This document shows, piece after piece, positions 1 to 9,700 of a stretch of DNA of 64,000 bases. This DNA is from Streptomyces sp. ICC1. Its GTDB lineage: Bacteria; Actinomycetota; Actinomycetes; Streptomycetales; Streptomycetaceae. The position numbers and the translations under genes are program-made. Every line of letters starts with the position of its first letter. Position 1 is the stretch's first letter. The stretch spans positions 1,798,001 through 1,862,000 of the forward strand of contig NZ_CP030287.1 in assembly GCF_003287935.1 (NCBI RefSeq), written 5' to 3'. The notes under the pieces are model-generated. The model was not told where the DNA came from. It worked only from the letters and a program-made list of their open reading frames with translations, and did not search any database.

Positions 1-273
1 GACGAGGGCGCCGACGCCGACCGCCGCGTAGCCGATCTCGCGCTCGATGGCGTTCATGATGCCGCCGTACGCCGCGGCCGCGGCCAGGGCGGCGACGAGC
101 GCGGCGACGATGCCGAGACCCACGTTGCCGGTGCGCACCGCGACCGGGGCCGGGCCCGGGACCAGGAAGTCGGCACCGGACGGGGCCGGGTGGCCGAGCG
201 GGGCCGGGGCGGCCGCGGCGTCGGTCGAGGGCGTGGCGGACTCGGGCGCGGGCGGCTGGAACTGCTGGCTCAT
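1..273 (-). CDS. Membrane protein, N-terminal part (cut by window edge)
   Basis: Only the first 91 codons are in the window. The product begins MSQQFQPPAPES, followed by about 45 residues rich in Ala and Pro. A hydrophobic stretch comes next (about residues 52-70, containing GIVAALVAALAAAAAYGG), and a second hydrophobic run starts as the sequence leaves the window. This looks like a small actinobacterial membrane protein with a disordered cytoplasmic head. I do not recognise the family. The start is the ATG at 271-273, preceded by a G-rich ribosome-binding stretch. It is read away from the dehydrogenase homologue at 433, which is on the same strand but separated by about 160 bases. Confidence 0.6.
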   Translation of the reverse strand, partial: MSQQFQPPAPESATPSTDAAAAPAPLGHPAPSGADFLVPGPAPVAVRTGNVGLGIVAALVAALAAAAAYGGIMNAIEREIGYAAVGVGALV

Positions 274-432
274 GGAGAAATCCCCCCCAGGGATTTTGGG
301 GCGCACGGATGCCCGCATGTGTGTACGTGTGTACGCGGGACGTATGCGCGAGATAAGTCGCCGCAGGCTAGCACCAGCCCGTGACATCCGTGGAGGGGGT
401 TTCGGCCGCCCGGACCGGCCCTGTGGATCGGG

Positions 433-1662
433 CTACAACCGGTGCGCGGTGCCCACCGGGCTGGCACCGCGGGTGTCCAGCAGCAACTGGGCTTTCACCG
501 CCAGGCCTTGCAGGTCGTACGTGCGGTGGTGCTGGAGCAGGATCGTCAGGTCGGCGTTGGCCGCGGCCTCGTACAGGGATTCGGCGCGGGGGACCGGCTG
601 GTCCCTGACGCGCCATCCGCCGATGTACGGGTCGTGGTAGCTGACCAGCGCCCCGAGGTCGAGGAGCCGGCTGGCGATCTCGCGTGCCGGTGAGCCCTCC
701 TGGTCGGCGAGGTCCGGCTTGTAGGTGACGCCCAGGAGCAGTACGCGAGCCCCGCGGGCGGACTTGCCGTGCTCGTTGAGCAGGGTGGCGCTGCGCTGGA
801 TGACGTACTGGGGCATCCGGTTGTTGATCTCCTGCGCCAGGCCGATCATGCGCAGCGGGTGGCCCGGGGTGCGGGTGGTGTGGGGGAGGTAGTTGGGGTC
901 GAGCGGGACGCCGTGCCCGCCGACTCCGGGGCCGGGCCGGAAGGCCTGGAACCCGTACGGCTTGGTCTCGGCGCACCGGATGACGTCCCACAGGTCCACG
1001 CCGAGGTCGTGGCACAGGACCGCCATCTCGTTCATGAGGGCGATGTTGACGTGCCGGTAGTTCGTTTCGAGGAGCTGGACCGTCTCGGCCTCACGCAGGC
1101 CGCGGGCGCGTACCACCTTCTCGGTGAGGCGGGCGTAGAAGGCGTGCGCGGACTCGGTGCAGGCGGGGGTGAGGCCGCCGATGACCTTGGGGGTGTTGGA
1201 GATGCCGTGCGTGCGGTTGCCGGGGTCGAGGCGGCTGGGGGAGTAGGCGAGGTGGAAGTCCCGCCCGGCGCGCAGCCCGGAGCCCGATTCGAGGATCGGG
1301 CGCAGGTAGTCCTCGGTGACGCCCGGGTGGGCGGCCGATTCGAGGATGACGGTGGTGTGCGGGCGCAGCCGGGCGGCGAGCGTGCGGCCCGCCTCGCCGA
1401 CCGCGGACAGGTCGAGTGCGCGGTCCGCGCCGAGCTGGGTGGGGGCGCAGATGACGGCGGTGCGGACCCGGCCGAGTTCGGCGGGGTTGGTGGTGACCCG
1501 GAAGCCGGCCGCCGACATGCGGCGGATCTCGGCGGCGGTGAGGGTGGAGTCCGTCGCCGGACCGCTGTCGTAGCCGACCGTCTCGATCCCGGCGGCCACG
1601 GCTGCCTGGGCGAGCGGGAGGCCGAGATGGCCGAGTCCGATGACGGCGAGATCTGCGGGCAT
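433..1662 (-). CDS. Nucleotide-sugar dehydrogenase homologue (UDP-ManNAc/UDP-Glc dehydrogenase family), active-site Cys replaced
   Basis: A 409-residue protein with the full three-domain layout of the UDP-sugar dehydrogenases: an N-terminal Rossmann fold with GLGHLG at residues 9-14, the central helical domain (LLETNYRHVNIALMNE), and a C-terminal UDP-binding domain (GVTYKPDLADQEGSPA). Family members oxidise a UDP-sugar twice with NAD+ through a Cys thioester in GGHC. Here that motif reads GVGGHGVPLD, with Gly at residue 251. The conserved Lys of the VKLLENT-type motif is also changed (VQLLETN). On that basis it may bind a sugar nucleotide without doing the full oxidation. The start at 1662 has GGGACGG upstream. 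No sugar pathway genes are next to it. Confidence 0.75.
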   Translation of the reverse strand: MPADLAVIGLGHLGLPLAQAAVAAGIETVGYDSGPATDSTLTAAEIRRMSAAGFRVTTNPAELGRVRTAVICAPTQLGADRALDLSAVGEAGRTLAARLRPHTTVILESAAHPGVTEDYLRPILESGSGLRAGRDFHLAYSPSRLDPGNRTHGISNTPKVIGGLTPACTESAHAFYARLTEKVVRARGLREAETVQLLETNYRHVNIALMNEMAVLCHDLGVDLWDVIRCAETKPYGFQAFRPGPGVGGHGVPLDPNYLPHTTRTPGHPLRMIGLAQEINNRMPQYVIQRSATLLNEHGKSARGARVLLLGVTYKPDLADQEGSPAREIASRLLDLGALVSYHDPYIGGWRVRDQPVPRAESLYEAAANADLTILLQHHRTYDLQGLAVKAQLLLDTRGASPVGTAHRL

Positions 1663-1941
1663 GGGGGTGCCGTCCCTTCCCTTCCCTGACATGCATGAGG
1701 GGGCGGAGCGCGCAAGTCCTGTGGAGGAGGAGAGCTGGCGCAATGTCAGACTAGGCGTATATATGACAGATATGTCGCATTCGGGGCTGATGGCCGTCGT
1801 CGTGTTATCCACAGGCGGTGGCTGATGCGCGTGCGGCCGGTCAGAATCATGAACGGGCGATGTGAGCGGGATCACCCACGACGGGTGGGATGACCGCATA
1901 GGGCGGACGCGGCGACCCGCGTCTACGGGAGGCAGGCAGCC

Positions 1942-3750
1942 GTGAGTACTGGGGCAGGGACAGGGGCAGGGACGGGCGCGGGTACGGGTACGGGTACGGG
2001 TGTGGGTATGGGTATGGGTATGGGTTCGGGGAGGGGAGCTGGAGGGGGGACGACGACGCTGGGGCCGGCGCAGCGCGCCGAGGCGCTCGCCGCGATGGCC
2101 GAGCGGGAACTGGACGTGCTGGTGGTCGGCGCGGGCGTGGTGGGCGCGGGCACCGCCCTCGACGCCGTGACCAGGGGGCTCGCGACCGGACTGGTCGAGG
2201 CGAGGGACTGGGCGTCCGGCACCTCCAGCCGCTCCAGCAAGCTCATCCACGGAGGGCTCAGATATCTGGAGATGCTCGACTTCGCCCTCGTGCGGGAGGC
2301 GCTGAAGGAGCGCGGCCTGCTGCTGGGACGGCTCGCCCCGCACCTGGTGAAGCCGGTGCCGTTCCTCTACCCGCTGCAGCACAAGGGCTGGGAGCGCTTC
2401 TACGCCGGCTCCGGCGTCGCGCTGTACGACGCCATGTCGCTGTCCAGCGGCCACGGGCGCGGACTGCCGACCCATCGCCACCTCTCGCGCAAGAGGGCCC
2501 TGCGCATCGCACCGGCGCTGCGCAAGGACGCGCTGGTGGGCGCCCTGCAGTACTACGACGCCCAGATGGACGACGCGCGCTACGTGGCGACCCTGGTGCG
2601 CACGGCCGCGGCGTACGGGGCGCAGTGCGCCAACCGGGCGAGGGTGGTCGGCTTCCTGCGGGAGGGCGAGCGGGTCGTCGGCGCGCGGGTGCAGGACGTG
2701 GAGGGCGGCGGGGAGTACGAGATCCGCGCGAAGCAGATCGTGAACGCCACGGGGGTGTGGACGGACGACACCCAGGCGCTGATCGGGGAGCGGGGGCAGT
2801 TCCACGTGCGGGCGTCGAAGGGCATCCACCTCGTCGTCCCGAAGGACCGGATCCACTCCTCGACCGGGCTGATCCTGCGGACCGAGAAGTCGGTGCTGTT
2901 CGTGATCCCGTGGGGCCGGCACTGGATCGTGGGCACCACGGACACCGAGTGGGACCTGGACAAGGCGCATCCGGCGGCGTCGAGCGCCGACATCGACTAC
3001 CTGCTGGAGCACGTGAACTCGGTGCTGGCGGTCCCGCTCACCAGGGACGACGTCCAAGGGGTCTATGCCGGCCTGCGGCCGCTGCTGGCCGGGGAGTCGG
3101 ACGCGACGAGCAAGCTCTCGCGCGAACACACGGTGGCCCACCCGGTGCCGGGGCTGGTGGTGGTCGCCGGCGGCAAGTACACGACGTACCGGGTGATGGC
3201 CAAGGACGCGGTGGACGAGGCGGTCCACGGCCTCGACCAGCGTGTCGCGGCGTGCGTGACGGAAGACGTGCCGCTGGTGGGCGCGGAGGGGTACCGGGCC
3301 CTGTGGAACGGGCGGGCGCGGATCGCTGCGCGGACGGGGCTCCATGTGGTGCGGGTGGAACACCTCTTGAACCGGTACGGGTCGCTGACGGAGGAACTGC
3401 TGTCGCTGATCGCGGCGGACTCCTCGCTCGGGGAGCCGCTGACGGGCGCCGACGACTACCTCCGGGCCGAAGTGGTCTACGCGGCCTCGCACGAGGGGGC
3501 GCGGCACCTGGACGACGTGCTGACGCGGCGGACGCGGATCTCGATCGAGACCTTCGACCGGGGGACGCGATCGGCACGGGAATGCGCGGAGTTGATGGCT
3601 CCGGTTCTCGGCTGGGACAAGCAGCAGATCGAGAAGGAAGTGGAACACTACGAGAAGCGGGTCCAGGCCGAGCGGGAATCCCAGCGTCAGCCGGACGATC
3701 AGACGGCGGACGCCGCGCGGCTGGGGGCGCCGGACATCGTCCCGTTGTAA
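1942..3750 (+). CDS. glpD: Glycerol-3-phosphate dehydrogenase (FAD)
   Basis: A 602-residue GlpD. It oxidises sn-glycerol 3-phosphate to dihydroxyacetone phosphate and passes electrons to the respiratory quinone pool from the inner face of the membrane. The FAD-binding GAGVVG lies at residues 63-68. SSRSSKLIHGGLRYLE and the C-terminal ECAELMAPVLGWD region are typical. The start is GTG 1942 with GGGAGGC upstream. The first 36 residues are an odd Gly/Thr/Ala/Met run encoded by a hexanucleotide repeat. The conserved protein begins near residue 40 (LGPAQRAEAL), so the head is probably dispensable. No glpK or glpF is in the window, so this copy is separated from any glycerol operon here. Confidence 0.93.
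   Translation: MSTGAGTGAGTGAGTGTGTGVGMGMGMGSGRGAGGGTTTLGPAQRAEALAAMAERELDVLVVGAGVVGAGTALDAVTRGLATGLVEARDWASGTSSRSSKLIHGGLRYLEMLDFALVREALKERGLLLGRLAPHLVKPVPFLYPLQHKGWERFYAGSGVALYDAMSLSSGHGRGLPTHRHLSRKRALRIAPALRKDALVGALQYYDAQMDDARYVATLVRTAAAYGAQCANRARVVGFLREGERVVGARVQDVEGGGEYEIRAKQIVNATGVWTDDTQALIGERGQFHVRASKGIHLVVPKDRIHSSTGLILRTEKSVLFVIPWGRHWIVGTTDTEWDLDKAHPAASSADIDYLLEHVNSVLAVPLTRDDVQGVYAGLRPLLAGESDATSKLSREHTVAHPVPGLVVVAGGKYTTYRVMAKDAVDEAVHGLDQRVAACVTEDVPLVGAEGYRALWNGRARIAARTGLHVVRVEHLLNRYGSLTEELLSLIAADSSLGEPLTGADDYLRAEVVYAASHEGARHLDDVLTRRTRISIETFDRGTRSARECAELMAPVLGWDKQQIEKEVEHYEKRVQAERESQRQPDDQTADAARLGAPDIVPL
1951..2027 (+). repeat. Hexanucleotide microsatellite at the 5' end of glpD
   Basis: Two imperfect 12-base units (GGGGCAGGGACA type) are followed by eight hexamers of the form GGGTAC/GGGTAT/GGGTGT/GGGTTC from 1980 to 2027. 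All units are multiples of three, so length changes would keep the glpD frame. Confidence 0.85.
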
Positions 3751-3899
3751 CTCCGTCACATCGTGGGGGGAACCGCGGACCCGGGGCTCCCGTCCGTTGC
3801 GGAGTAAGGGACAATGAGGGTTCTGCCGGGGCGGGTTACCGGGCACCCCGGCCGCTGCCGGGGCAACCGGAACAGGCGGCACGATCGCAGAGGGGACGC

Positions 3900-6620
3900 A
3901 TGTCGAAGCCGGAGCACACCGAGTCGTCGGAACCGTCTGTCGGGACGGGATCGCCGGTGCCTCCGGCGGCCACCCCCGCGGACCCGAAGCCCCCGAAGCC
4001 CGGCGCAGGTCAGGCCGCGGCCGAGGAGATACGACCGGGCGAGCCTGCGGCGGCGGAGCCCGGAAAGGCGAAGCCCGCGGCGGCGAAGCCCGAACCGCGC
4101 AAGCCCGCGCCCGCGAAGCCCGAGCCCGCGAAGCCCGAGCCCGCGAAGCCCGAGCCGCGCAAGCCTGCGGCCGCGGAGCCGACGGATGCGAAGCCCGAGC
4201 CGCGCAAGCCCGCGCCCGCGAAGCCTGCGGCTGAGGAGCCCGCGGCCGCGAAGCCCGTCGCTGCCAAGCCTGAGCTGCGCAAGCCCGCGGCGGCGAAGGC
4301 GGCTGGTGCGGCGGAGCCGCAGGATGCGAAGCCTGCGGCCGCCGAGCCCGCGCCCGCGAAGCCCGAGCCGCGCAAGCCTGCGGCCGCGGAGCCGACGGAT
4401 GCGAAGCCCGAGCCGCGCAAGCCCGCGCCCGCGAAGCCTGCGGCTGAGGAGCCCGCGCCCGCGAAGCCCGTCGCTGCCAAGCCTGAGCTGCGCGAGCCCG
4501 CGGCGGCGAAGGCGGCTGGTGCGGCGGAGCCGCAGGATGCGAAGCCTGCGGCCACGGAGCCGGTGGCTGCCAAGCCTGAGCTGCGCAAGCCGGCCGTCGG
4601 GGCGGCGTCCGAGGACGCGGAGCCCCCGGCCGCGAAGGCGGAGCCGCGGGATGCCAAGCCTGCCGCCGTGAGCAAGGCCGACGAGGTGGCGGCCGCCGTC
4701 AAGGCGGCCGCGGCCAAGGCGGGCGAGGGCCCGCACGACGAGGGCCGGCTGCTCGCGGGCCGCTACCGCCTCGGCGACGTCCTCGGCAAGGGCGGCATGG
4801 GCACCGTCTGGCGCGCCGAGGACGAGACCCTCGGCCGGACCGTCGCCGTCAAGGAACTCCGCTTCGGCAGCGGCGTCGACGACGACGAGAAACGCCGCCT
4901 CATCACCCGCACCCTGCGCGAGGCCAAGGCCATCGCGCGGATCCGCAGCGGCGGAGCGGTGACCGTCTACGACGTCGTCGACGAAGACGGCCGCCCGTGG
5001 ATCGTCATGGAGCTCATCGAGGGCCCCTCGCTCGCCGAGTTCGTCCGGGAGAACGGGACGCTCACCCCCCGCCGAGCCGCCGAAGTCGGCCTCGCCGTGC
5101 TCGACGTACTGCGCGCCGCACACCGGCAGGGCATCCTGCACCGCGACGTGAAGCCCTCCAACGTGCTCCTCGCCGACCACGGCAACGGCCGCGTCGTCCT
5201 CACCGACTTCGGCATCGCCCAGGTCGAGGGCGACCCCTCCGTCACCTCCACCGGCATGCTCGTCGGCGCCCCCTCCTACATCTCCCCGGAGCGCGCCCGC
5301 GGCCAGCGCCCCGGTCCGCCGGCGGACATGTGGTCGCTCGGCGGCCTGCTGTACGCCGCGGTCGAGGGAGTGCCCCCGTACGACAAGGGGTCCGCCCTCG
5401 CGACCCTCACCGCCGTGATGACCGAGCCGGTCGACCCGCCCAAGAACGCCGGTCCGCTGACCGAGGTCATCTACGGCCTCCTCGTCAAGGACCCGGCCCA
5501 CCGCCTCGACGACGACCGCGCGCGGGCGATGCTCACCGCCGTGATCGACGCACCCGAGCCGCCGGCCCCCCTCGCGGTCGCGGCCGCCGAGGAGACCCGG
5601 CAGATATCGCTCGCCGAGGCGCAGGAGGCCGCGGAGAAGGCGGCCGCCGAGAAGGCCGCCAAGGCCGCCGAGAAGGCGGAGAAGAAGGAGCGCGAGCGGC
5701 GCGACCGCGAACAGCGCGAGCGGACCCGCGCGGCACTGAAGTCTGCCCGCAAGGCCGCCGCGGTCGCGGCCGCGACCCCCGCCGAGCCCCCGTCCTCGCG
5801 CCCCGCGCCCGTCGCGGCGCCGCTCACCGACGTCGTGCCCCGCCGCACCATCGCCCTCGCGATAGCCGGACTGGTCGTCGCCCTCGCGGTCATCGGCTCG
5901 CTCATCGCCTACATCGTCAGCGGCGACGACAAGAGCGGCGCGAAGGAGGAGGGCAAGGGCGGCGGCAAGGAGTCGTCCGCCGCCTCCGGCCCGTCGCCCG
6001 GGAGTTCGCCGTCCCCCTCGCCCTCGCCCAAGACCGGCGAGCAGGCCGGCACCGGCGGAGCCGGCTCGCCGAGCCCGGGCCAGAGCCCGTCCACCGGCGG
6101 CGGCACCGGCAGTACCACCGGCCAGGGGCAGGGCGCTACGCCCGGCGGCCCCGGGGGCGCGCTCCCGCCGGGGTTCTCCACGGTGACGGACCCCGGCTTC
6201 CACTTCTCGATGGCGATGCCCGACGGGTTCAAGGCGACCGGCACGGTCGGCCAGAACTCCGGTGTCATATACAGCCGGGACGGCGGCTTCCCGCGGATCC
6301 AGGTCGACTTCAACGACTCGCCGCGCGACGACGCGCGCGCCGCCTGGGCCGAGCTGGCCCCGGCGGTGGCGGGCAGCAGCACCAACTACAAGCTGCTGCG
6401 GCTCGAAGTGGTGGACTACCGGGGCTACCCGACCGTCGCGGACTGGGAGTTCGAGCGGGACCAGAAGGGCATGAGGGTCCGTGTGCTCGACCGCGGGTTC
6501 AAGATGGACGCGAAGCACGGCTACGCCATCATGATCAGCTGCGCCGCCGACCAGTGGGACGCCGACGAGTGCACGAAGATGCGCAACACGGCATTCCAGA
6601 CCTTCCAGTCCCTGGGCTGA
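3900..6620 (+). CDS. Transmembrane Ser/Thr protein kinase (PknB-like) with repetitive N-terminal tail
   Basis: A 906-residue Hanks-type kinase. Residues 1 to about 285 are low-complexity Ala/Pro/Lys/Glu. The kinase domain begins near residue 287 (GRYRLGDVLGKGGMGTVW). Catalytic Lys is at about 318 (VAVKEL), HRDVKPSN has Asp at about 416, and DFG and the APE-like SPE follow, so all catalytic residues are present. A coiled, charged Ala/Glu/Lys linker leads to one membrane segment (about 649-672), then a Gly/Ser/Pro linker and an extracellular C-terminal domain of roughly 150 residues that I cannot name. There are no PASTA repeats. The start is ATG 3900 with AGAGGGGA upstream. The pseudokinase at 6751 follows in the same direction and may be its partner (inference). 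Confidence 0.9.
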   Translation: MSKPEHTESSEPSVGTGSPVPPAATPADPKPPKPGAGQAAAEEIRPGEPAAAEPGKAKPAAAKPEPRKPAPAKPEPAKPEPAKPEPRKPAAAEPTDAKPEPRKPAPAKPAAEEPAAAKPVAAKPELRKPAAAKAAGAAEPQDAKPAAAEPAPAKPEPRKPAAAEPTDAKPEPRKPAPAKPAAEEPAPAKPVAAKPELREPAAAKAAGAAEPQDAKPAATEPVAAKPELRKPAVGAASEDAEPPAAKAEPRDAKPAAVSKADEVAAAVKAAAAKAGEGPHDEGRLLAGRYRLGDVLGKGGMGTVWRAEDETLGRTVAVKELRFGSGVDDDEKRRLITRTLREAKAIARIRSGGAVTVYDVVDEDGRPWIVMELIEGPSLAEFVRENGTLTPRRAAEVGLAVLDVLRAAHRQGILHRDVKPSNVLLADHGNGRVVLTDFGIAQVEGDPSVTSTGMLVGAPSYISPERARGQRPGPPADMWSLGGLLYAAVEGVPPYDKGSALATLTAVMTEPVDPPKNAGPLTEVIYGLLVKDPAHRLDDDRARAMLTAVIDAPEPPAPLAVAAAEETRQISLAEAQEAAEKAAAEKAAKAAEKAEKKERERRDREQRERTRAALKSARKAAAVAAATPAEPPSSRPAPVAAPLTDVVPRRTIALAIAGLVVALAVIGSLIAYIVSGDDKSGAKEEGKGGGKESSAASGPSPGSSPSPSPSPKTGEQAGTGGAGSPSPGQSPSTGGGTGSTTGQGQGATPGGPGGALPPGFSTVTDPGFHFSMAMPDGFKATGTVGQNSGVIYSRDGGFPRIQVDFNDSPRDDARAAWAELAPAVAGSSTNYKLLRLEVVDYRGYPTVADWEFERDQKGMRVRVLDRGFKMDAKHGYAIMISCAADQWDADECTKMRNTAFQTFQSLG
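4140..4565 (+). repeat. 213-bp tandem duplication in the kinase tail
   Basis: Copy 1 spans about 4140-4352 and copy 2 about 4353-4565. They match base for base apart from scattered substitutions (for example AAEEPAAAK versus AAEEPAPAK). A partial third copy follows. Each unit encodes 71 residues, so the frame is kept. Confidence 0.85.
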
Positions 6621-6750
6621 GCCGGGCCGCGCCCTTCGGATCGCGCCGGGCCGGGGCGAGCCTTGCCAGGGCCGGGACGCGGGCGCCCCGGGCGTCGTAT
6701 CGTGTCAGCGGGACCAAGGGGACGGGCCCACAGCTCTCGGGGGAGGCGAT

Positions 6751-9700
6751 GTGGAGGACTACGCGGGCCGGATCCTGGCCGACCGCTACCGCCTGCCGCT
6801 GCCCCCGTCGGACGAGTACGAGCTGATCGAGACCCGGGCCTTCGACACCCGGAGCGGGCAGGAAGTCCTCGTACGGCAGGTGCCGTTGCCGGAAGTCGTG
6901 GACGCGGAGCTGCTGGACGGCCCGCGGGGCGGCCCGGCCGCCGCCGTGGGACGGCGCGCCTCCGGTGAACTGCCCGCGGTGCGCAGGGCGATCGCGGCGG
7001 CGCAGGCGGCCGCGTCCGTGCCGGACCATCCGCGGCTGGACCAGGTCTTCGACGTGTTCGCCGAGGGCGGGTCGCTGTGGATAGTGAGCGAACTCGTGCC
7101 GGCCAGACCGCTGGCGGCGCTCATAGCCGACGAACCGCTGAGCCCGTACCGCGCGGCGGAGGTCGCGGCGGACGTGCTGACCGCGCTGCGGGTGCTGCAC
7201 GCGCACGGCTGGACGCACCGGAACATCACCACGCGCACGGTACTGATCTGCGAGGACGGCCGGGTCGTGCTGACCGGGCTGGCCGCGGGGGCGGCGGAGG
7301 ACGCCCTGTGCGGATACGACCCGGTCCCGCCGCGGGAGGGCGTGTGGCCCTTCGAGGGCGACGGGTACGCGGCCGCCATCACCCCGGGGGCCGCCGGAAC
7401 GGGTCCTGAGGGCGGAGCGGTCGCCGGACGTGCGGCGGGGCCCGGCGGGTCCGCCGCCGCGGGCGGAGCGCTGGCCGGGTACGGAGCCGGCGCCGACTCG
7501 GGAGCCGTGACCAGGTACGCAGCCGGGCCGGACCCGACCTTCGACAGCGACAGCTACAGCCGCAGCGACAGCGGCACCGGCGCGGGACCGGCCGTTCGCG
7601 GGCCGGGATCCGGGGCCGGTGACGGGGCCGGAGCCGAGGCGGCGGCGTACGCGCCCCTCGTGGCTCCCGGATACGACACGGGGCCGCGCTACACCGACCA
7701 CATCACCCCCGGGGGCTCCGGGGAACGGCCCGACCTGAAGGCCGCCGCGCGGGCCGGGGCCATCGCCGCGTACCGGGCCGGGGCGCAGGCCGCCGCGCGG
7801 ATCACCGAGCAGCGCAAGGCCGGAGCGGAGCCCGGGCAGGAGGCCGCGGCGGAGCCGAGGCCCGCGGGCTCGAACCTGCCGCGGGGGTACTCGTACCCGT
7901 ACGGCGGCCCGGAGGGCGGCGGGGCCTGGCACGGGGCCACCCCGCGCCGCCAGGCCCTGCCCCCGGCGGAGACCGAGGCCCTGCCCCCGGCGGAGACCGC
8001 ACCCCTGCCCCCGGCGGAGACCGAGGCACGGGCCCCGCAGAGCGAGCAGCCGCCGCAGGGCGCACCGGCCCCGCCGGCCCCGCAGCGCGCACCGCAGCGC
8101 GCGGCGGCCCTGCCTCCCGTGCCGGCCCGCCCCGTGCTGCCCGCGCAGCTCGCCCTTCCCCAGGGCTACCGCCAGGCCGACGCCCCGGACACCCCGGACG
8201 GGCCCGCCACGGGCCGGTTCGGCCACGGCGACCCGCAGCGCCCCGGTACGCCCGGCCCCGCCACCCGCCCGGCGGCGGGCCCCGGCTCCGGCTACGGGCA
8301 GCCCCGGCCCGGGCAGGGCGGAACCCCGCCCCGGACCCAGCCGCAGCACGAGTCCCCGGCCCCGGCAACGGCTCCGGCAACGGCTCCGGCCGGTGGCGGA
8401 TGGGGGAGCGGGCCCCGCAGCGGGCTCGATGCCGAGCGGGCGCGGCAGACGCGGATGGCCGTCGTCGGGGCCGTCACCGAGCGATGGTCGCCCGAGCAGG
8501 CGCAGGCCGTGCACGGGCCCTGGCAGCTGGCCGCTCCCGTCGGGCCCGCCACCGACCTCTGGGGGCTCGGCGCGCTGCTGTACCGGGCCGTACAGGGCCA
8601 CGCCCCGTATCCCGAGGACAGCGTCGCCGAGCTCGTGGAGCTGGTCTGCGCCGAGTCCCCGGCCTTCGCCGAGGAGTGCGGCCCGCTGCGCCCGGTCGTG
8701 GAGTCGCTGCTGCGCCAGGACCCGACCGAGCGGCCCGACTTCGAGGAGCTGCGCGGCTGGCTGCGCTCCCTCGTGCGCTCCGCCCCCGAGCCCGACGGCG
8801 GCTTCGCGATGTTCCCGCTGCCGGAGCCGGATCCCGCCCGGCTGCCCGTCGTACGGCGCCGCGGCGATCTGCACGGCCGCCACCGCAGCGCCGAACACCC
8901 CCGCAAGCCGCGCTCGCTGGGGCGCTCCCTGCTGCTCGGGATACTCGCCCTGCTCGCGGGAGCCGTGGCCTACGCCATGTTCTTCATGCCGCAGTCGGCC
9001 GGTCAGGGCGGGCAGAAGGCGGCCGGGATGGGTCAGCCCAGCCACGCGCAGAGCCAGGGCCAGAGCCCCGGCCCGAGCCCGAGCCCGAAGCCGAGCGGCT
9101 CCGGCCAGGCCCCCAGCCCCTCCGTCCACGCCGGCCGCCCAGTAGATGAGGGCGGGCATGGCGGCCATGACGATGCCGATGGTCGACATCCGCCAGCGGC
9201 CGGCCATGCTGGAGCGCACTTCGAGGTCGACGAGCTGCTCGGACTCCTCGGCGCAGGACTTGGTGAGGGAGTCGGCGCGGCCCATCGTTCGGCCGAGCAG
9301 GATGCCGCTGACCGACAGGGACTCGGTGACCGTCGCGGCCATCGTGGCCAGCTGCTTCTGGCCCGGCGCGGTGATCTTCTTTCGCTCGCGGCCGACCCCG
9401 CGGGTGCAGCCGGCCCCGCGGGTGAGGGCGGGGGCGCCGGTGAGGGGCGGTGGTCTGGTCGCTCCGGCATCGCAGGTCAGCTCCCGGTCGAACGGGTGTT
9501 TACGGGCAAGGGGCAGGATATCCGGGTGAATGGTTCCCAGGGTCTCTCGCCGTCTGGGAGTCGGGGTTCCCGGGCCCGCCGGGGCCGTTGGGAAGGCTTT
9601 CCCTTCGTCGGATCGTGCGATCGAGTTTTGGGTTGCGGACAGGGACTGTCCGCAACGAGGGTTAGTTTGGCGGCATGGCCTCCAGGACGCCCCACCCCGT

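Noticed and set aside
433..3882. 1149-codon minus-strand reading frame covering glpD
   Set aside because: Its last 409 codons are the real dehydrogenase homologue; the rest is the GC-biased shadow of glpD with Arg/Pro/His-rich nonsense.
4100..4600. Repeats in the kinase gene as a CRISPR array
   Set aside because: Unit is 213 bp, coding, without regular repeat-spacer structure.
3756..6518. 920-codon minus-strand frame over the kinase gene
   Set aside because: Arg/Gly/Leu-rich shadow of the kinase and its repeats, no known domain.
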